Shown piece after piece: positions 46,188-57,206 of a stretch of 64,000 bases of DNA (within the stretch, counting starts at the first letter, position 1; every line of letters starts with the position of its first letter). The stretch covers positions 31,402,598 through 31,466,597 of the forward strand of contig NC_134138.1 of NCBI RefSeq assembly GCF_033958435.1. Direction: 5' to 3'. The notes beneath the pieces are model-generated. The model did no database searches. It was given only the letters and a program-made list of their open reading frames with translations, and had not been told where the DNA came from. Source of the DNA: Carettochelys insculpta. Taxonomy: Eukaryota; Chordata; Testudines; Carettochelyidae. Both the position numbers and the translations under genes were made by a program.

Positions 46188-46936
46188 GTGGATTTCGGAA
46201 TAACATGCTTACTGAAAAAAATGTATCTTGAGGAAAAATCTCAGTACAATATGGAGGTTTAAAAATTCAGTGCAAAATCACAGCTGTATTGACTGATGCT
46301 GTAAAGCAAGCATTTTCTTTTTGAGCTGTCAGCACCATCTGTGGCTTTAAACAGTCATTTAGCTTTATTTTCAACTCCTTACTCATTATTAAAATATTTA
46401 AACTGGACAGTTGGAAATCCTGCAGGAATAGGGGAAGTTTATATCAGGACAGAGGTGCCTGAAAGAACACGATAAGCACAACCACGTAGGAGGGCAACTG
46501 GGTATGAGCCCAGATAAAAATGGAATATCTTTTCAAATGCAATTCATGTGTTAAAGCTGTAAAGCTTTCTTTAGTTTGGTGGTTTGGCTAATATATATTA
46601 CCTTGTAGGGAGCCTGGCTTTGGGATCATTTAATGATCAGTGCCATCCTATTTTTTTTCTTCTGGGCATCAGATTGGGATCAGTAATCTGGACATTTTGA
46701 GATGGCTAAAGTGGCTTAAACAGCATCAGCCAGTCTAGGGGGAAAAAGAACTGCTACCCCATGAAGTTTTGATGTACTCCTCTAAGGAGCAGTGACACAT
46801 TCACACAGGACAAGCCGATGTCTCCATGGGGTATCTGAGGAAGGCAGGAATTGATACAATTGAAATGCGATACTGTATTTCCTAGGAAAGTGGGCAGAAG
46901 GACAACTTGCCCTTTCAGTTGCAGGGGTGACAGTTC
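46188..46936. other. Loop between the inverted-repeat arms
   Basis: 749 bp of AT-rich sequence separates the two arms. I see no open frame, repeat or terminal structure that would make the whole unit a transposon. Confidence 0.6.
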
Positions 46937-47106
46937 TGAGCCAGAATCAGCCTAAGATGTACAGTGAACTCTGTTGTTGAAATTCATGGTGGAGGTCAAA
47001 AAGCAATAGCATAGCCAATTGAAATGTCCAGCATTGTCAGGGAATGTGATGGTGGTGAGTCATTGAAGTCTCCACCAGTAAGGCTGCTAGATAACCCCAA
47101 CCATGA
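46937..47106 (+). repeat. Right arm of 170-bp inverted repeat
   Basis: This plus-strand copy encodes the same peptide words as the left arm (VNSVVEIHGGGQK, CDGGESLKS, PVRLLDNPNH) but has a TAG after QKAIA, at about 47009-47011. Similarity stops at ACCATGA on one side and TGAGCC on the other, exactly as in the left arm. Confidence 0.85.
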
Positions 47107-48420
47107 TTTTTTGGAAAAGAAACTGATCAAGTTGGCAAGAGCAGACAGGATAAATGCCTACTTTTGTCAAAAACATGGGGTACAGTTTGGAAGGATATGC
47201 AAGCAGAGGTGCCAGACCCAAGCAAGGGGGATGCTGGCATGAAAGAGGGAAGGGTTCTAATGTATTGGGGGACAGGCAGGGCAGGGTTCCAGTGATCCAT
47301 GACAATCTCAGAGGGGCACCTTCTGTGAGCAGCTGAGGCCAGCCCTGCAGGGGCAAGGGGGCTCAGGGTGAATGACTGGGCCAGCCCTGTAAGGCGTGGA
47401 CAGTGAGCGGGGGGAGGGCATCCCTGCACAGTGTCCCATTTTCCCTTTGTGAATTGTGTTCCCCCAGTAGTCATGGAGTACTAAGCTTGTAGAAGAAAAA
47501 TGAGTAACTAAAAATGCATTGTTGAGTATTTTAGTTCTTCAGATTTTCATTAGTTCCTACTTTCTGTACTTAATTCTGCTCCAGATCTGTGGTTACTTGC
47601 CCTTATGTCTTGCTCGTTCCATGTCTTCCTCAGTTCTGCTGAGGGATGTAAGGGACAGGGTAGCATATGGCTGCTGGTGAGATACGATCAGTAGTGCAAG
47701 GTAAGTGGAAAACTATGGTTAGGTTCAAATGAGAATTCACTGCCTGCCCTATGGAAGCTTTCTACTCCAATTATTGTGTGATAAGGTAGCCCAGGGTGGA
47801 TTTTCTAAACACCTCAGCTCTCAAAACCATTCAGGCACCTAAATAAGTGATCAGATTTTCTGAAGTGTTCTGCTCCCATTTAGATACTAAAGTGACATGG
47901 GTTCAGGTGCCTAATGGCACCCGAACAGTTTTGAAAATCTGAGGCTAGGTGAGAACTTATGCAGGCTAGTGTGACTACAGATTAGCACTGTGCGGCTAAA
48001 GGCTGTGTTCTGGTAATGGAAAGCCCAGACACACAGAAATTCGCCTTCTTATGGGAGACTCATAGAAGTGATCAGTGCTGGTGTAACTTATTCAGTCCAT
48101 TCTTTATGAAAATTGGATTACTCTGTTCAATATATCATGTAGTGCTTTGTCTGTCCAAGCTAGCTGCCAATATACGCAAGGTTGGAAGATTTTATCTAGC
48201 AAATTGTTTCATGTCCATACTGATATCTGAGGAGTCCTTTGATGTGAGATGCCGAATGGCCTCAAATACCACTGAAAATAGTGTTTGGCATATAACATTT
48301 TTGGGCCAACATAGAAATATGTTATCCAAATCCTTTCATACAAACAAAGTTCTTGGAGTGCATGGACGACAATTTTTTTTATTTCAGAAGGTGGAAAAAG
48401 GTATGGGGGGTGGGGGGAAG
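47107..48420. other. Noncoding DNA with one palindromic repeat
   Basis: GC-richer text near 47260-47420 opens frames on both strands without domains. The old palindromic repeat at 47800-47945 is listed separately. No gene recognised. Confidence 0.45.
47798..47946. repeat. Old palindromic sauropsid repeat
   Basis: GGATTTTCTAAACACCTCAG on the left and AGTTTTGAAAATCTGAGGCT on the right are inverted ends, with CAGGCACCTAAATAAGTG and GGTGCCTAATGG in between. The pattern is a common sauropsid repeat ending in GATTTTCAAA/TTTGAAAATC. Family name uncertain. Confidence 0.5.
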
Positions 48421-48431
48421 CAGTTCTAGAT

Positions 48432-48917
48432 TTGATTTTAACAAATAGGGAGGAACTCGTTGAGAATTTGAAAGTGGAAGATAGCTTGGGAAAAAGTGAC
48501 CATGACATCACTGAGTTCATGATTCCAAGCAATAGTGAAAGGGAGAACAGCAAAATAGAGACAATGGATTTCAGGAAAGCAAATTTTGGTAAACTCAGAG
48601 AGCAGGTAGGTAAGGTCCCATGGAAAGCAAATCTGAGGGGAAAAACTGCTGAGGAGAGTTGGCAGTTTTTCAAAGGGACATTATTAAGGCCCCAAAAGCA
48701 AGCTATCCCGCTGTGTAAGAAAGATAGAAAATATGGCAAAAGAGCACCTTGTCTTAACCAGGAGATCTTGCATGATCTCAAAATAAAAAAGGAATCACAT
48801 AAAAATGGAAACAAGGACAAATTACAAAGGGTGAATATAGGCAAACAACACAAGAATGCAGGAGCAAGATTAGAAAGTCTAAGGCACAAAATGAGCTCAA
48901 ACTACCTACAGGTATAA
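48432..48917 (+). pseudogene. CR1 ORF2: endonuclease end and linker
   Basis: A 161-residue open stretch. Residues 1-14 ([13 protein letters not shown]) and the SDHD motif at residues 22-25 are the last conserved parts of the APE-type endonuclease, where the His is catalytic. The basic, Lys-rich remainder matches the linker that leads to the reverse transcriptase. The N-terminal endonuclease residues are lost by 5' truncation. The long minus-strand frame over the same interval (48209-48889) is its shadow. Confidence 0.88.
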
Positions 48918-49605
48918 AGGGAAACAAGAAGGCTTTTTATAAATATATTAGAAACAAGAGGAAGACCAGGGACAGGGTAGGGCCATTGCTCAGTGAGGAG
49001 GGAGAAAGAGTAACATGGAACTTGGAAATGGCAGAGATGCTTAATGACTTCTTTGTTTCGGTCTTCACCAGGAAGGTTGATGCAGAAATGCCTAATATAA
49101 TGCATGCTAGTGGGGGAGGGTAGGTTTAGAGGATAAAATACATAAAGAACAAGTTAAAACTTTCTTAGAAAAATTAGATATCTTCAAGTCACCAGGGCCT
49201 GATGAAATGCATCTAGAATATTTATGAGCTGGTAGAGGAGGTTTCTGAGCCTTTAGCTATCATCTTTGAAAAGTCCTGGAAGTTGGGAGAGAGTCCAGAA
49301 GAATAGAAAAGGTCAAACATAGTGCCCATCTAGAGAAAAGGGGAAAAAGGAAAAAAAAACAAAACAAAAAAAACTACAGACCAGTCAGTTTAACTTCTGT
49401 GCCAGGAAAGATAGTGGAGCAAATAATTAAGGAATTCATCTGGATGAAAATTAGGTGATAGGTAACAGCCAGCATGGATTTGTAAAGAACAAATCATGCC
49501 AGACCAATCTTATCCTTTTTTGACAGGATAAAAGTCTTGTGGATAAGGGAGAAGCGGTGGATGTGGTATACCTAGAATTTATAAAGTAAGGCATTTGACA
49601 CGATC

Positions 49606-49878
49606 TTGCATGATCTTCTTATCAATAAACTAAGCAAATACAACTTAGATGGGGTCAATATAAGGTGGGTGCATAACTGGCTGGAAAACTGTTCTCTGAA
49701 AGTAGTTATTAATGGTTTGCAGTCATGCTGGAAGGGCATAACAAGTGGGGTTCCTCAGGGATCTGTTTTTGGACTAGTTCTACTCAATATGTTCATCAAC
49801 GATTTAGATATTGGCATAGAGAACGCACTTATTAAGTTTACTGATGATACCAAGCTGGGAGAGGTTGCAACTCCTTAG
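49606..49878 (+). pseudogene. CR1 reverse transcriptase, palm core
   Basis: A 90-residue open stretch with the RT order HDLLINKLSKY, then SGVPQGS (residues 47-53), FINDL (63-67) and FTDDTK (78-83). The last is the catalytic YxDD-type box, usually FADDTK in CR1, so the two Asp are kept and Ala is changed to Thr. It stops at 49878 in the frame and is preceded by frame breaks; the upstream fingers (near 49190-49600, SPGPDE and KAFDT words) lie in other frames. Confidence 0.9.
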
Positions 49879-50044
49879 AAGAATAGGGTCAGAATTCAAA
49901 ATGATCTAGACAAATGATCTGGAGAAATGGTCTGAGGTAAACAGGATGAAGTTTAATAAAGACAATGGCTAAGTACTCCACTTAGGAAGGAACAATCAGC
50001 TTTATACGTACAAAATAGGAAGCAACTATCTAGGAAGGAGTACT

Positions 50045-50329
50045 GTGGAAAGTCATTTAGGGGTCATAGTGGACCACAAGCTAAATATAAGTCAACAGTG
50101 TGATGCTGTTGCTGAAAAAGCAAACATGATTCTGGGATGTATTAACAGGAGTGTTGTGAGCAAGACAAAAGAAGTCATTCTTCCACTCTGCTCAGCGCTC
50201 ATTGGGCCTCAATTGGAATATTGTGTCCAGTTCTGGGCACCACATTTCAAGAAAGATGTGGAGAAACTGGGAAAGATCCAGAGAAGAGCAACAAGAATGA
50301 TTAAAGGTCTAGAGGACATGAGCTGTTAG
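50045..50329 (+). pseudogene. CR1 ORF2 C-terminal part
   Basis: A 94-residue stretch in yet another frame: LGVIVDHKL (residues 5-13), then LIGPQLEYCVQFWAPHFKKD and VEKLGKIQRRATRMI. These are typical of the region after the reverse transcriptase in CR1 proteins (LEYCVQFWSP..KKDIE.LE.VQRRAT). The normal ORF end follows a little downstream, but here a TAG at 50327 ends it early. Confidence 0.88.
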
Positions 50330-50964
50330 GGAAGACTGAAAGAACTGTGTTTGTTTAGTTTAGAAAAGAGAAGACTTAGATGGGACATGATAGCAGTTTT
50401 CAAGTACCTCAAAGAGGATGACAAAGAGGAAGGAGAAAAATTGTTCTGCTTGGCCTCTGAGGATAGGTCAAAGAGCAATGGTCTTAAACTGTAGCAAGGG
50501 AGGTTTAGATTAGACATTAGGAAAAACTTCCTAACTGTCAGGTGGTTAAACACTGGAATAAGTTACCTAGGGAAGCTGTAGAATCTCCATTGCTGAAGAT
50601 ATTTAAGAGCAGGTTAGATAGACATGTATCGGGCATGATCTAGATGGTGTTTGGTCCTGCCAAGAGAGCAGGGAACTGGACTCAATAACCTCTTGAGGTC
50701 CCTTTCATTTCTAGTATTCTTCGATTCTGTGATTTTTGATGGCTTTGTAGAGAACAGGACTGCTATAGCACCATTAATTCAAGCTGTAGAAAAACATAAT
50801 AAAATTTACCGGTCAGTTTTATTACTTCAGAAAGAGTCAATGTGTTCAGTCATTTCTCATAATGATGTGTAGCACATCAAAAACAATCTCCTCAGTAAAA
50901 TTTACAAATGTAAGCAGCCTACCCCAAGAATCACTACGGAAAAGGCAAGGCAGGTTGACTACTT

Positions 50965-51001
50965 AGTGTTATTATTATTGTTTTTGTTATTATTATTATA
51001 G
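50965..51001. repeat. Imperfect (ATT)n microsatellite
   Basis: ATT units interrupted by a GTTTTTGTT piece. Confidence 0.85.
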
Positions 51002-51187
51002 CATCAGTGAGTCCCAGTCATGGATGAGGGCTCCGTGGTGCTAGGCTTTGCAATCACAAAAGAAGAAAGACAGGCCTTTCCCCAAAGAGCTTACAGTCTA
51101 AGTCAGTTTAAACTATTATTAAATAAAACTGCCATTTTCAGCAGGCACTGCTGGCTATGGTTTTCATGACAAGTTTCCACTACTTGT

Positions 51188-51211
51188 ATTTTATTTTATT
51201 TTATTTTATTT
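51188..51211. repeat. (TTTTA)n microsatellite
   Basis: About five pentamer units. Confidence 0.9.
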
Positions 51212-52166
51212 GTGTTTAATACAAAGAAGGTGTAGCAGGGCACACTTTGTTGTCACCTCTTCATGTCACTGAAACTGGACCAGGCATTACTGGTTGGATA
51301 TCCACCGTGCCATTTATTTGAATACCTTATGTGCACACCCTGACAATACAACTAACAGTACTATTCTCAGTAGCCCCCATGCTTTCAGCCTTCTCAGTAC
51401 CTGAGAGGAGCAGAGATCTCCCTTCCTTGAGGCCTCTGTGAAACTGGGCTCAGTTTGCCCTATGCCTTTCCCCAGGTATACCTCCCAGGTGGGGAGAGTG
51501 CATCTGTATGACTCTCAAGCTGATTGGCTATTTGGCTTGTTAGCTCACCCAGCCCCACTGCCTGATTATGTAATTATCTTTTATTGATCCTGATCAGCTT
51601 TCTCCAGAGAACTAATGATCATCAGAGTGATCGGAGTTCAGGCTTCCCTGTTGACTCCGTACTGTCTTTGTCACGGAAGGTAAATCAAGATTAAAACATA
51701 CCAGATTTTGTATTTTATTAATAATAAAAGTTTACCTTTATTACTATCCACACAAGTATATACAACTATATTCAGCCCTGAACTACTGCATGCTACAGCT
51801 CTGGAAGCAGGGAGCAAATCAAACCAAAGCTCTGGAAACATCAAGCACATCAGACCAAAACTCCCTGAAGAATTCTATGATATATTTAACGTGGTGCAGA
51901 ATGGACATTGGAATGAGATTTCATACATAAGAGCCTAATGTTTATTAGGATACCCAAAGGTACTTCAGACATACAGTAAACTCTTTCATATCCGGCAGCC
52001 CCAGGACTGGAAGGTTGCCAGATATTCAAATATTTGGGATACTAGAGATGTATACATACCAACACATAACACTAAAGAAAAATGAGATTAGATATTAAGC
52101 AAACAAAAATGTATGCAGAACACTTTATTTACCAACAACAATAATACTATATGCTGTAAACTTAGA

Positions 52167-52349
52167 AACTATGTCTACATGGTGCACTGCAGCCGGCAGC
52201 GTCTTGCAAATGAGGGTACTCAACAATGCAAATGACACTTCAAAGTTGCTGTAGGGGATAATTTGCCTAATGAAGTGCTGCATATGCATCACAGCACTCC
52301 ATTAGTAATCTCCCATCACCCTGATTAGGGGGCAAGTGTAGAGATAGCC
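52167..52349. mobile_element. Short MITE copy
   Basis: Left AACTATGTCTACATGGTGC and right, in reverse complement, GGCTATCTCTACACTTGCC are inverted ends. The interior (TAATGAAGTGCTGCATATGC, TTAGTAATCTCCCATCACCC) identifies the same subfamily as 63395-63682. The left part (GCAGCCGGCAGCGTCTTGCA) matches instead the left arm of 15836-16269, so the copy looks like a chimaera of two subfamilies. Confidence 0.7.
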
Positions 52350-54780
52350 ACAGTGTTTTATATTTTCAAGTGGTTTGTAGCTAATGGGTTAGGGTTGCTG
52401 TTATTTGCGAGTGGTTACCAGTAACATGTTACTGGCATTGGCCTATATTTAGTACAAGTAAGGATGCTTATAAGACAACTGCAAAATCTGATATGCACAC
52501 AAAGCCAAATCTAGATGTAACCATTTGAATAGGTAGGAAAATAATTGCAACTATTGTAAAAATAAATGTTGCATATTATTAGATCAAGCCGTCCATTATA
52601 CCCCATATAAAGGATTTTTAACATTCAGAGATGCATGCCATGTCAAAGATGTGAACTTGGCATATGACATAATTATAATAACATCATGCAAAGAAATTTT
52701 AGTTGTGCTAATATTGTTTTTGTGTGTTATGAAGGGGCCTGTTTATGAATATGAGGGATAGTATTAATGTCAAAGTATTGCTATTAATTTCACATCTTTT
52801 ATTGGAGAAAAGGTGCAAAGAAACTGATAGTTGTCGCACTGTATTCTTATTCTCGTTGCCCCCATCCTGTCTCTGAGAATCAGTCATCTTCCATGGCACC
52901 CCAAAGGTCCAAGAGAGAAACCTAAGTAAGTTTTGGAAGGTCTGTGAGTCCTTTACCAAAAAATCAAAACGACGCCAATAGAAAAAAAGTCAAATGCATG
53001 ACTTTCTCAGAAATGAAATATCAATGGCCTAGCATATTCTGATGTTTTTGCAGCGTTATAATTTCTTGTGGTATTATATGCTGTAGCACCCAAAATATGC
53101 TAGGTGCTTTCCAGAAACCTCAAAAGATACGGCTCCTGCCTCAGTGTTTACATTTGGGTTGATGAACGTTACTTATACTTTCATTTACAATGTATAGGGG
53201 AAGGAACAGAGCCCCTCATTTGCATAGCACATAAAACAAAGCTATAAGAAAAAGTCTTCTAGAATATTTTTCTAAGGTATAGTTTTACTTGACTTTTTTT
53301 AAGAGTCAAGCAACAAGGCAGTCAGGGATAAAGAATGTAGCTAAGTTCCTTTCCATTCAACATGGTCCTAAAAGTGGGGGTAAGTGGGGACAGAGCCTAT
53401 TAAGTTTCATCCAATCATACTCCTTTCCCACTTGCCATGGAAACAGTTGCCTAGGCACTCAAGGAACCACCCCTCTCCAGCCATTCTGTGTTTTCCTAAT
53501 GAATTTACCATATGGCACTCTTACTTTTTTCATCACCATCCTTCGGAACATTGCAAAACACCCTTGACAATATCAACAGGAAGCATATCAGTTGCACAAC
53601 TGAGGTTAAAATTATGTAAGAGTATCCTAAGTCATTAGTCATCATCATTCACATTTCTGTTTTAGGTCATTTCTTGGAAGACTTATGTAGAGAATTGCCC
53701 CCTCTTCCTCTAAGTCATTAAAAACATCATATGAAAAAGAGAAGTCATTATTTTTTATTACATCTGTTTACTGCCAACTATTCTAGTCTTTAAACTACAC
53801 ATCAGTCTTGAAGGCATATGGAGACATATATAGGTCATACCTATTTATCTGCTATGAATAAAGTAGCATGAGACAGATTGCCCATTTACAACGTGTCGTC
53901 CCTACATGGGCGGTGTTAAAACTAATTTATCACTCAGACTTTGCCAGCTGATTCAAATTCCTATCTGGATATTATTTACCAATATCTCCACTTTTATATT
54001 CCCAGGTTCCAAACATCTAAAATTCCGAAGTCAGTATCTGGACAGTCAGAATCTTGTTGATCTTCCTTATTCTCTCTTTCATCTGATTTGCTGTCAATGA
54101 GCTTTTCTCGGAAAAGGGCTTCACATCAGCAGTATTGAGCCACCAATGGCATCAGAGAAGTTGGTGGAGCACTGTATTCTCTAACCTATTGGAAGATAAC
54201 AATGAAATAATGGACATGCACCCTCAGTATCACACATATTATGTGGAGAACGATGTGGGTCGGAGGATGTTTGAATGCATAGGCTATCACTTATGAGGCC
54301 TTTGATTACATCAGGATTTTAAGTGTGTAGATGGGGAAAGGATTTTGGAGTTATGATTTGTATTGTGTCCTGAGTATATGAACATTAGAGCAGAATAATA
54401 CTGATAAAATGCAAATCATAACACATATACTAATATTGCATGATAAAGGGTAAACGAAATACAATTTACAGGTAACTTTTGGGCAACAAAATCCAAAAAA
54501 GTTCTGACTTTTGGCAAAGTTGATTTATTAAATGGAGATGGAAGGATGCAAAATAACCATCTGTGTCTATACAAGAAGAACAGAGAATGATTAAAAGGAA
54601 AAGAAGTATCTGGAATGAGAACACATTTAAAAAATAAAGTGCTTATTTTTAATGTATCAAACTCAGTGTTTGATTCCATTCCCACCAAAGTCAATAAGCC
54701 GTTTATTTTAATGGTAATTGGACCAGCTCTCTCATGATTAAACATATTATTAACTGTTCCGCAACATGTTGAATAGTAAC
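52350..54780. other. AT-rich noncoding DNA, no gene seen
   Basis: The frames at 53289-53638 and 54416-54853 have no domains. No repeat family recognised. Confidence 0.45.
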
Positions 54781-54903
54781 AGAGAGGGAGCTGTGCTAGT
54801 CTATATACTAACAAAACAAAAAAGCAGTTAAGTAGCACTTTAAAGACTAACAAAATAATTTATTAGGTGAGCTTTTGTGGGACAGACCCACTTCTTCAGA
54901 CCA
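54781..54903 (+). mobile_element. Tortoise-type (Cry) SINE
   Basis: Reads AGAGAGGGAGCTGTGCTAGT (head), AAAAAGCAGTTAAGTAGCAC, TTTAAAGACTAACAAAATAA, TTTATTAGGTGAGCTTTTGT, GGGACAGACCCACTTCTTCA. The body belongs to the GGGACAGACCC subfamily, like 22036-22136, and differs from the GGGCAAAGACC subfamily at 26653 and 28923. Confidence 0.88.
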
Positions 54904-55274
54904 TATCCATGCTAGTACAGACTCAATATTTAAGGCATAGAGAACCAAAAACAGTAATCAAGGTTGACAAATCAGAAAAAAATTATCAAGGTGAGCAAAT
55001 CAGAGAGCAGAGGGGTAGGGGTTGCTTTATTTTATTCCACAAGTTTTATTCCACATTTTACTCCACAACATGTTTTTCTCATCATTTTCAATTAACTCCT
55101 TAGCTTCCAAGTTGGCTGAAAAAACAACTATTGCAATTCAAGAGGAAGGAGAATAAACCAGTGACATCCATGACAGCCTAGTTTAATTTAGCTTTTATTG
55201 GTGCACAGCACTAGTATACAATGGCCATTACATTTCTGTATGCAGTATTGTTTACAGGTTAGTAGAGAGGCAAT

Positions 55275-55435
55275 GTGAGTGAGGTAATATCTTTTATGGG
55301 ACCAACTTTTGTTGGTGGAGAGACAAACTTTCAAGCTTACACAGACCTGAAGAAAAGCTCTGTGTAAGTTTTAAAGCAGGTCTCTTTCTTCAGCAGAAGT
55401 TGGCCAAATAAAAGTTTTCCATCTTGCCTCATTAA
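55275..55435 (+). mobile_element. Old SINE-like repeat, partly inverted
   Basis: GAGGTAATATCTTTTATGGG, ACCAACTTTTGTTGGTGGAG and AGACAAACTTTCAAGCTTAC match a turtle SINE-associated repeat (TATTGGACCAACTTCTGTTGG..AGACAAGCTTTCGAGC). The second half (AGCAGAAGTTGGCCAAATAA) is the reverse complement of the first, so it is a fold-back. Confidence 0.55.
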
Positions 55436-55897
55436 ATTTCTGAGGAGAATAGCAACAGTGCTGGAATACTATTTAAATACAAAGTCCTACAAAATATTAA
55501 TAGCACAGAGTGGCTTTACTTTCTTTGTCTACACACTGATACCTTTGCTGTCATTTGATAATGATGTTACAAAATAAGTGTATGTTTGTAGCTGTTAATA
55601 TTGATTCAAAATACCTGTTTAAAATAAGTATTTAACAATTATAATATTGGGTTTATTATTCATTACTTTTCATGGTATAGGACATATTCTTGTTTTCTCA
55701 TTGCAATCTAATGTGCAGGCGACTGCCTTCCATCTTCAAACCCTAAATAATTTCTGTATCTAGCTGCATCAAAGACTCTTTTTCATGTTGTGATACCATC
55801 ACAACTGTGGTCAGCTGAGATGCTTGGAATAAACAATCTGTTGTTTGAAAGTGGATGTCAGATAGTAAGGTATTTTCACTGAGATGTCCTCAGCTAA

Positions 55898-56142
55898 GTC
55901 CATGTCTATCCTAGACAGCAGTTGATCATTGATACACAATTTATCTTTGCCAACTGTGTAGCTAAAATTGACTTATCAGCAGTCAGCTGCTATGAGTGCC
56001 CTTGCAGAAGAAGGTTGATGGGAGTGTTTCTGTGGTTGTCTTTCCTTGACCCCAGAAAGCACCGTTTCCCGCATGCACAAAACAAAACCATGGAAGATCG
56101 ACTCTGAGCAGGTCAGTCTTCCGCGGTAGTGTGGAAACAGAC
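55898..56142. mobile_element. MITE with TAA target duplication
   Basis: Left GTCCATGTCTATCCTAGAC and right, in reverse complement, GTCTGTTTCCACACTACCGC are inverted ends with TAA directly outside both. The interior has GTTGATC/GATCGAC pairs near each end. 245 bp, no coding sequence. Confidence 0.75.
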
Positions 56143-56187
56143 TAAGTCTTCCGTTTGGTTGAAGGCAGCCTGCATTTGTTGGTCTTC

Positions 56188-57065
56188 AGAAGAACGTAGA
56201 AATTGTCATACTGGATGAGACCCATGGTCCATCCTGTCCAATATCCTGTCTCTAACTATGACTTTTACTGGCTGCTTCAGAGGAAAGCATAGGAACCTTG
56301 CAGTAGGCAGGTGTGGTGCGGAGAATCCACTGCAAGTCTCATCTGTGCTTCCCAGTAATTGAGAAGTCTTGACTTTGGCGAAGATGGACCATGCTTAATA
56401 TAACTTTTATTTTTAGGCCTAAACCTGCAGTGAAAGCCATATGGATGAACTTCTATATGTGCATGGAGCCAGTTTGACTTTATAGCTTGTTGCAGGAAAT
56501 GGTTATTTTAGCATATTGTTATGCATCTACAAGTGCCTTGAGCTGTGGATTTACTTTTTAATGTAAATCAGAAAGAAAGGCAGAAGTAATCTGAGTACCA
56601 GCTAGATATGAATATATTGGCCTTTTGCTGTTTAGGCATAACTCTCATTTATGTTAATGAGGTTTACAAAAATTTTGTAATGGAGATTATATCTTACTGA
56701 GTCATCAGTCTGTTGACTATAGTATCTCTGTATCTGTATCAATATATTCTCAAGTGACTGAGGATACTACAGATTGTGTAAATTAAAAGTGAATTGGTGG
56801 TCATACATTATCATGTCTTCTGGTACCAGATGCTTCAGAGGGGATGACTAGAACAGGATAATTACCCATTGATTCATTGTGTGTTTTCCACTACCTGTTT
56901 CTGAGTCAGAGGTTTAGGGAAACTCAGAGCATGGAGTATGTCCCTCACCATCTTAACTAATAGTCATTGATAGAACAAACCTCCATGAATGTATCTAATT
57001 CCTTTTTGAACCCAATGACACTTTTGGCTTAGCACCTAGATCATCCAGTAGCTGATTGTTTTTTG
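56188..57065 (+). mobile_element. Old CR1/L3-like repeat in two blocks
   Basis: Block one (about 56188-56330) reads CATACTGGATGAGACCCATG, GTCCATCCTGTCCAATATCC, TGTCTCTAACTATGAC. Block two (about 56820-57065) reads GGTACCAGATGCTTCAGAGG, GTCAGAGGTTTAGGGAAACT, CAGAGCATGGAGTATGTCCC, CTCCATGAATGTATCTAATT, CCTTTTTGAACCCAATGACA. Both belong in that order to one repeat known from turtles and crocodiles (recognised from memory). About 490 bp of other sequence lies between them, presumably an insertion or local rearrangement. Confidence 0.6.
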
Positions 57066-57097
57066 GCAAATTTCCTACATCTGGTATACTTTAAAAA

Positions 57098-57206
57098 TGT
57101 GAAAAAGCAGTCCTATAGCACTGTAGACTAACAATTTATAAAGTGCTACAGGACTACTTTTTTTTTTTTTTGTGATGATACAAACTAAGATAGCTGTCTC
57201 TCTGTG
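57098..57206. repeat. Two head-to-head SINE pieces
   Basis: AAAAAGCAGTCCTATAGCAC plus TGTAGACTAACAATTTATA is a plus-strand SINE body. It is followed at once by AAAGTGCTACAGGACTACTT, the reverse complement of the same body, a long T run, and CTAAGATAGCTGTCTCTCTG, the reverse complement of the SINE head. The pieces form a palindrome centred near 57138. Confidence 0.6.

Larger units (their letters stand above)
48422..50735 (+). mobile_element. CR1 LINE, 5'-truncated, 2.3 kb
   Basis: The longest retrotransposon in the window. It starts near the end of the endonuclease domain, runs through linker and reverse transcriptase, and ends with the CR1 3' UTR (GGCCTCTGAGGATAGGTCAA, GAAAAACTTCCTAACTGTCA, GATGGTGTTTGGTCCTGCCA, CTTGAGGTCCCTTTCATTTC) and a decayed terminal repeat TATTCTTCGATTCTGTGAT near 50720-50735. 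An A-rich patch with CAAAACAAAAAA near 49346-49376 interrupts the coding region. Several stops and frameshifts make it inactive. Confidence 0.92.
50736..52166. other. Noncoding DNA with microsatellites and an LTR-like patch
   Basis: Contains ATT and TTTTA microsatellites (listed separately). Between about 51228 and 51680 is GC-richer text starting TGTAGCAGGGCACAC that resembles part of an LTR-type repeat, but no borders or coding sequence are visible. Near 51971-52020 CAGTAAACTCTTTCATATCC resembles a Tigger-type end with no partner found. Confidence 0.4.

Noticed and set aside
48209..48889. 226-residue minus-strand open frame
   Set aside because: It is antisense to the CR1 endonuclease/linker coding strand and has no domain of its own.
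51971..52080. Complete Tigger-like element starting CAGTAAACTC
   Set aside because: A convincing partner terminus and TA flank on the right could not be found.
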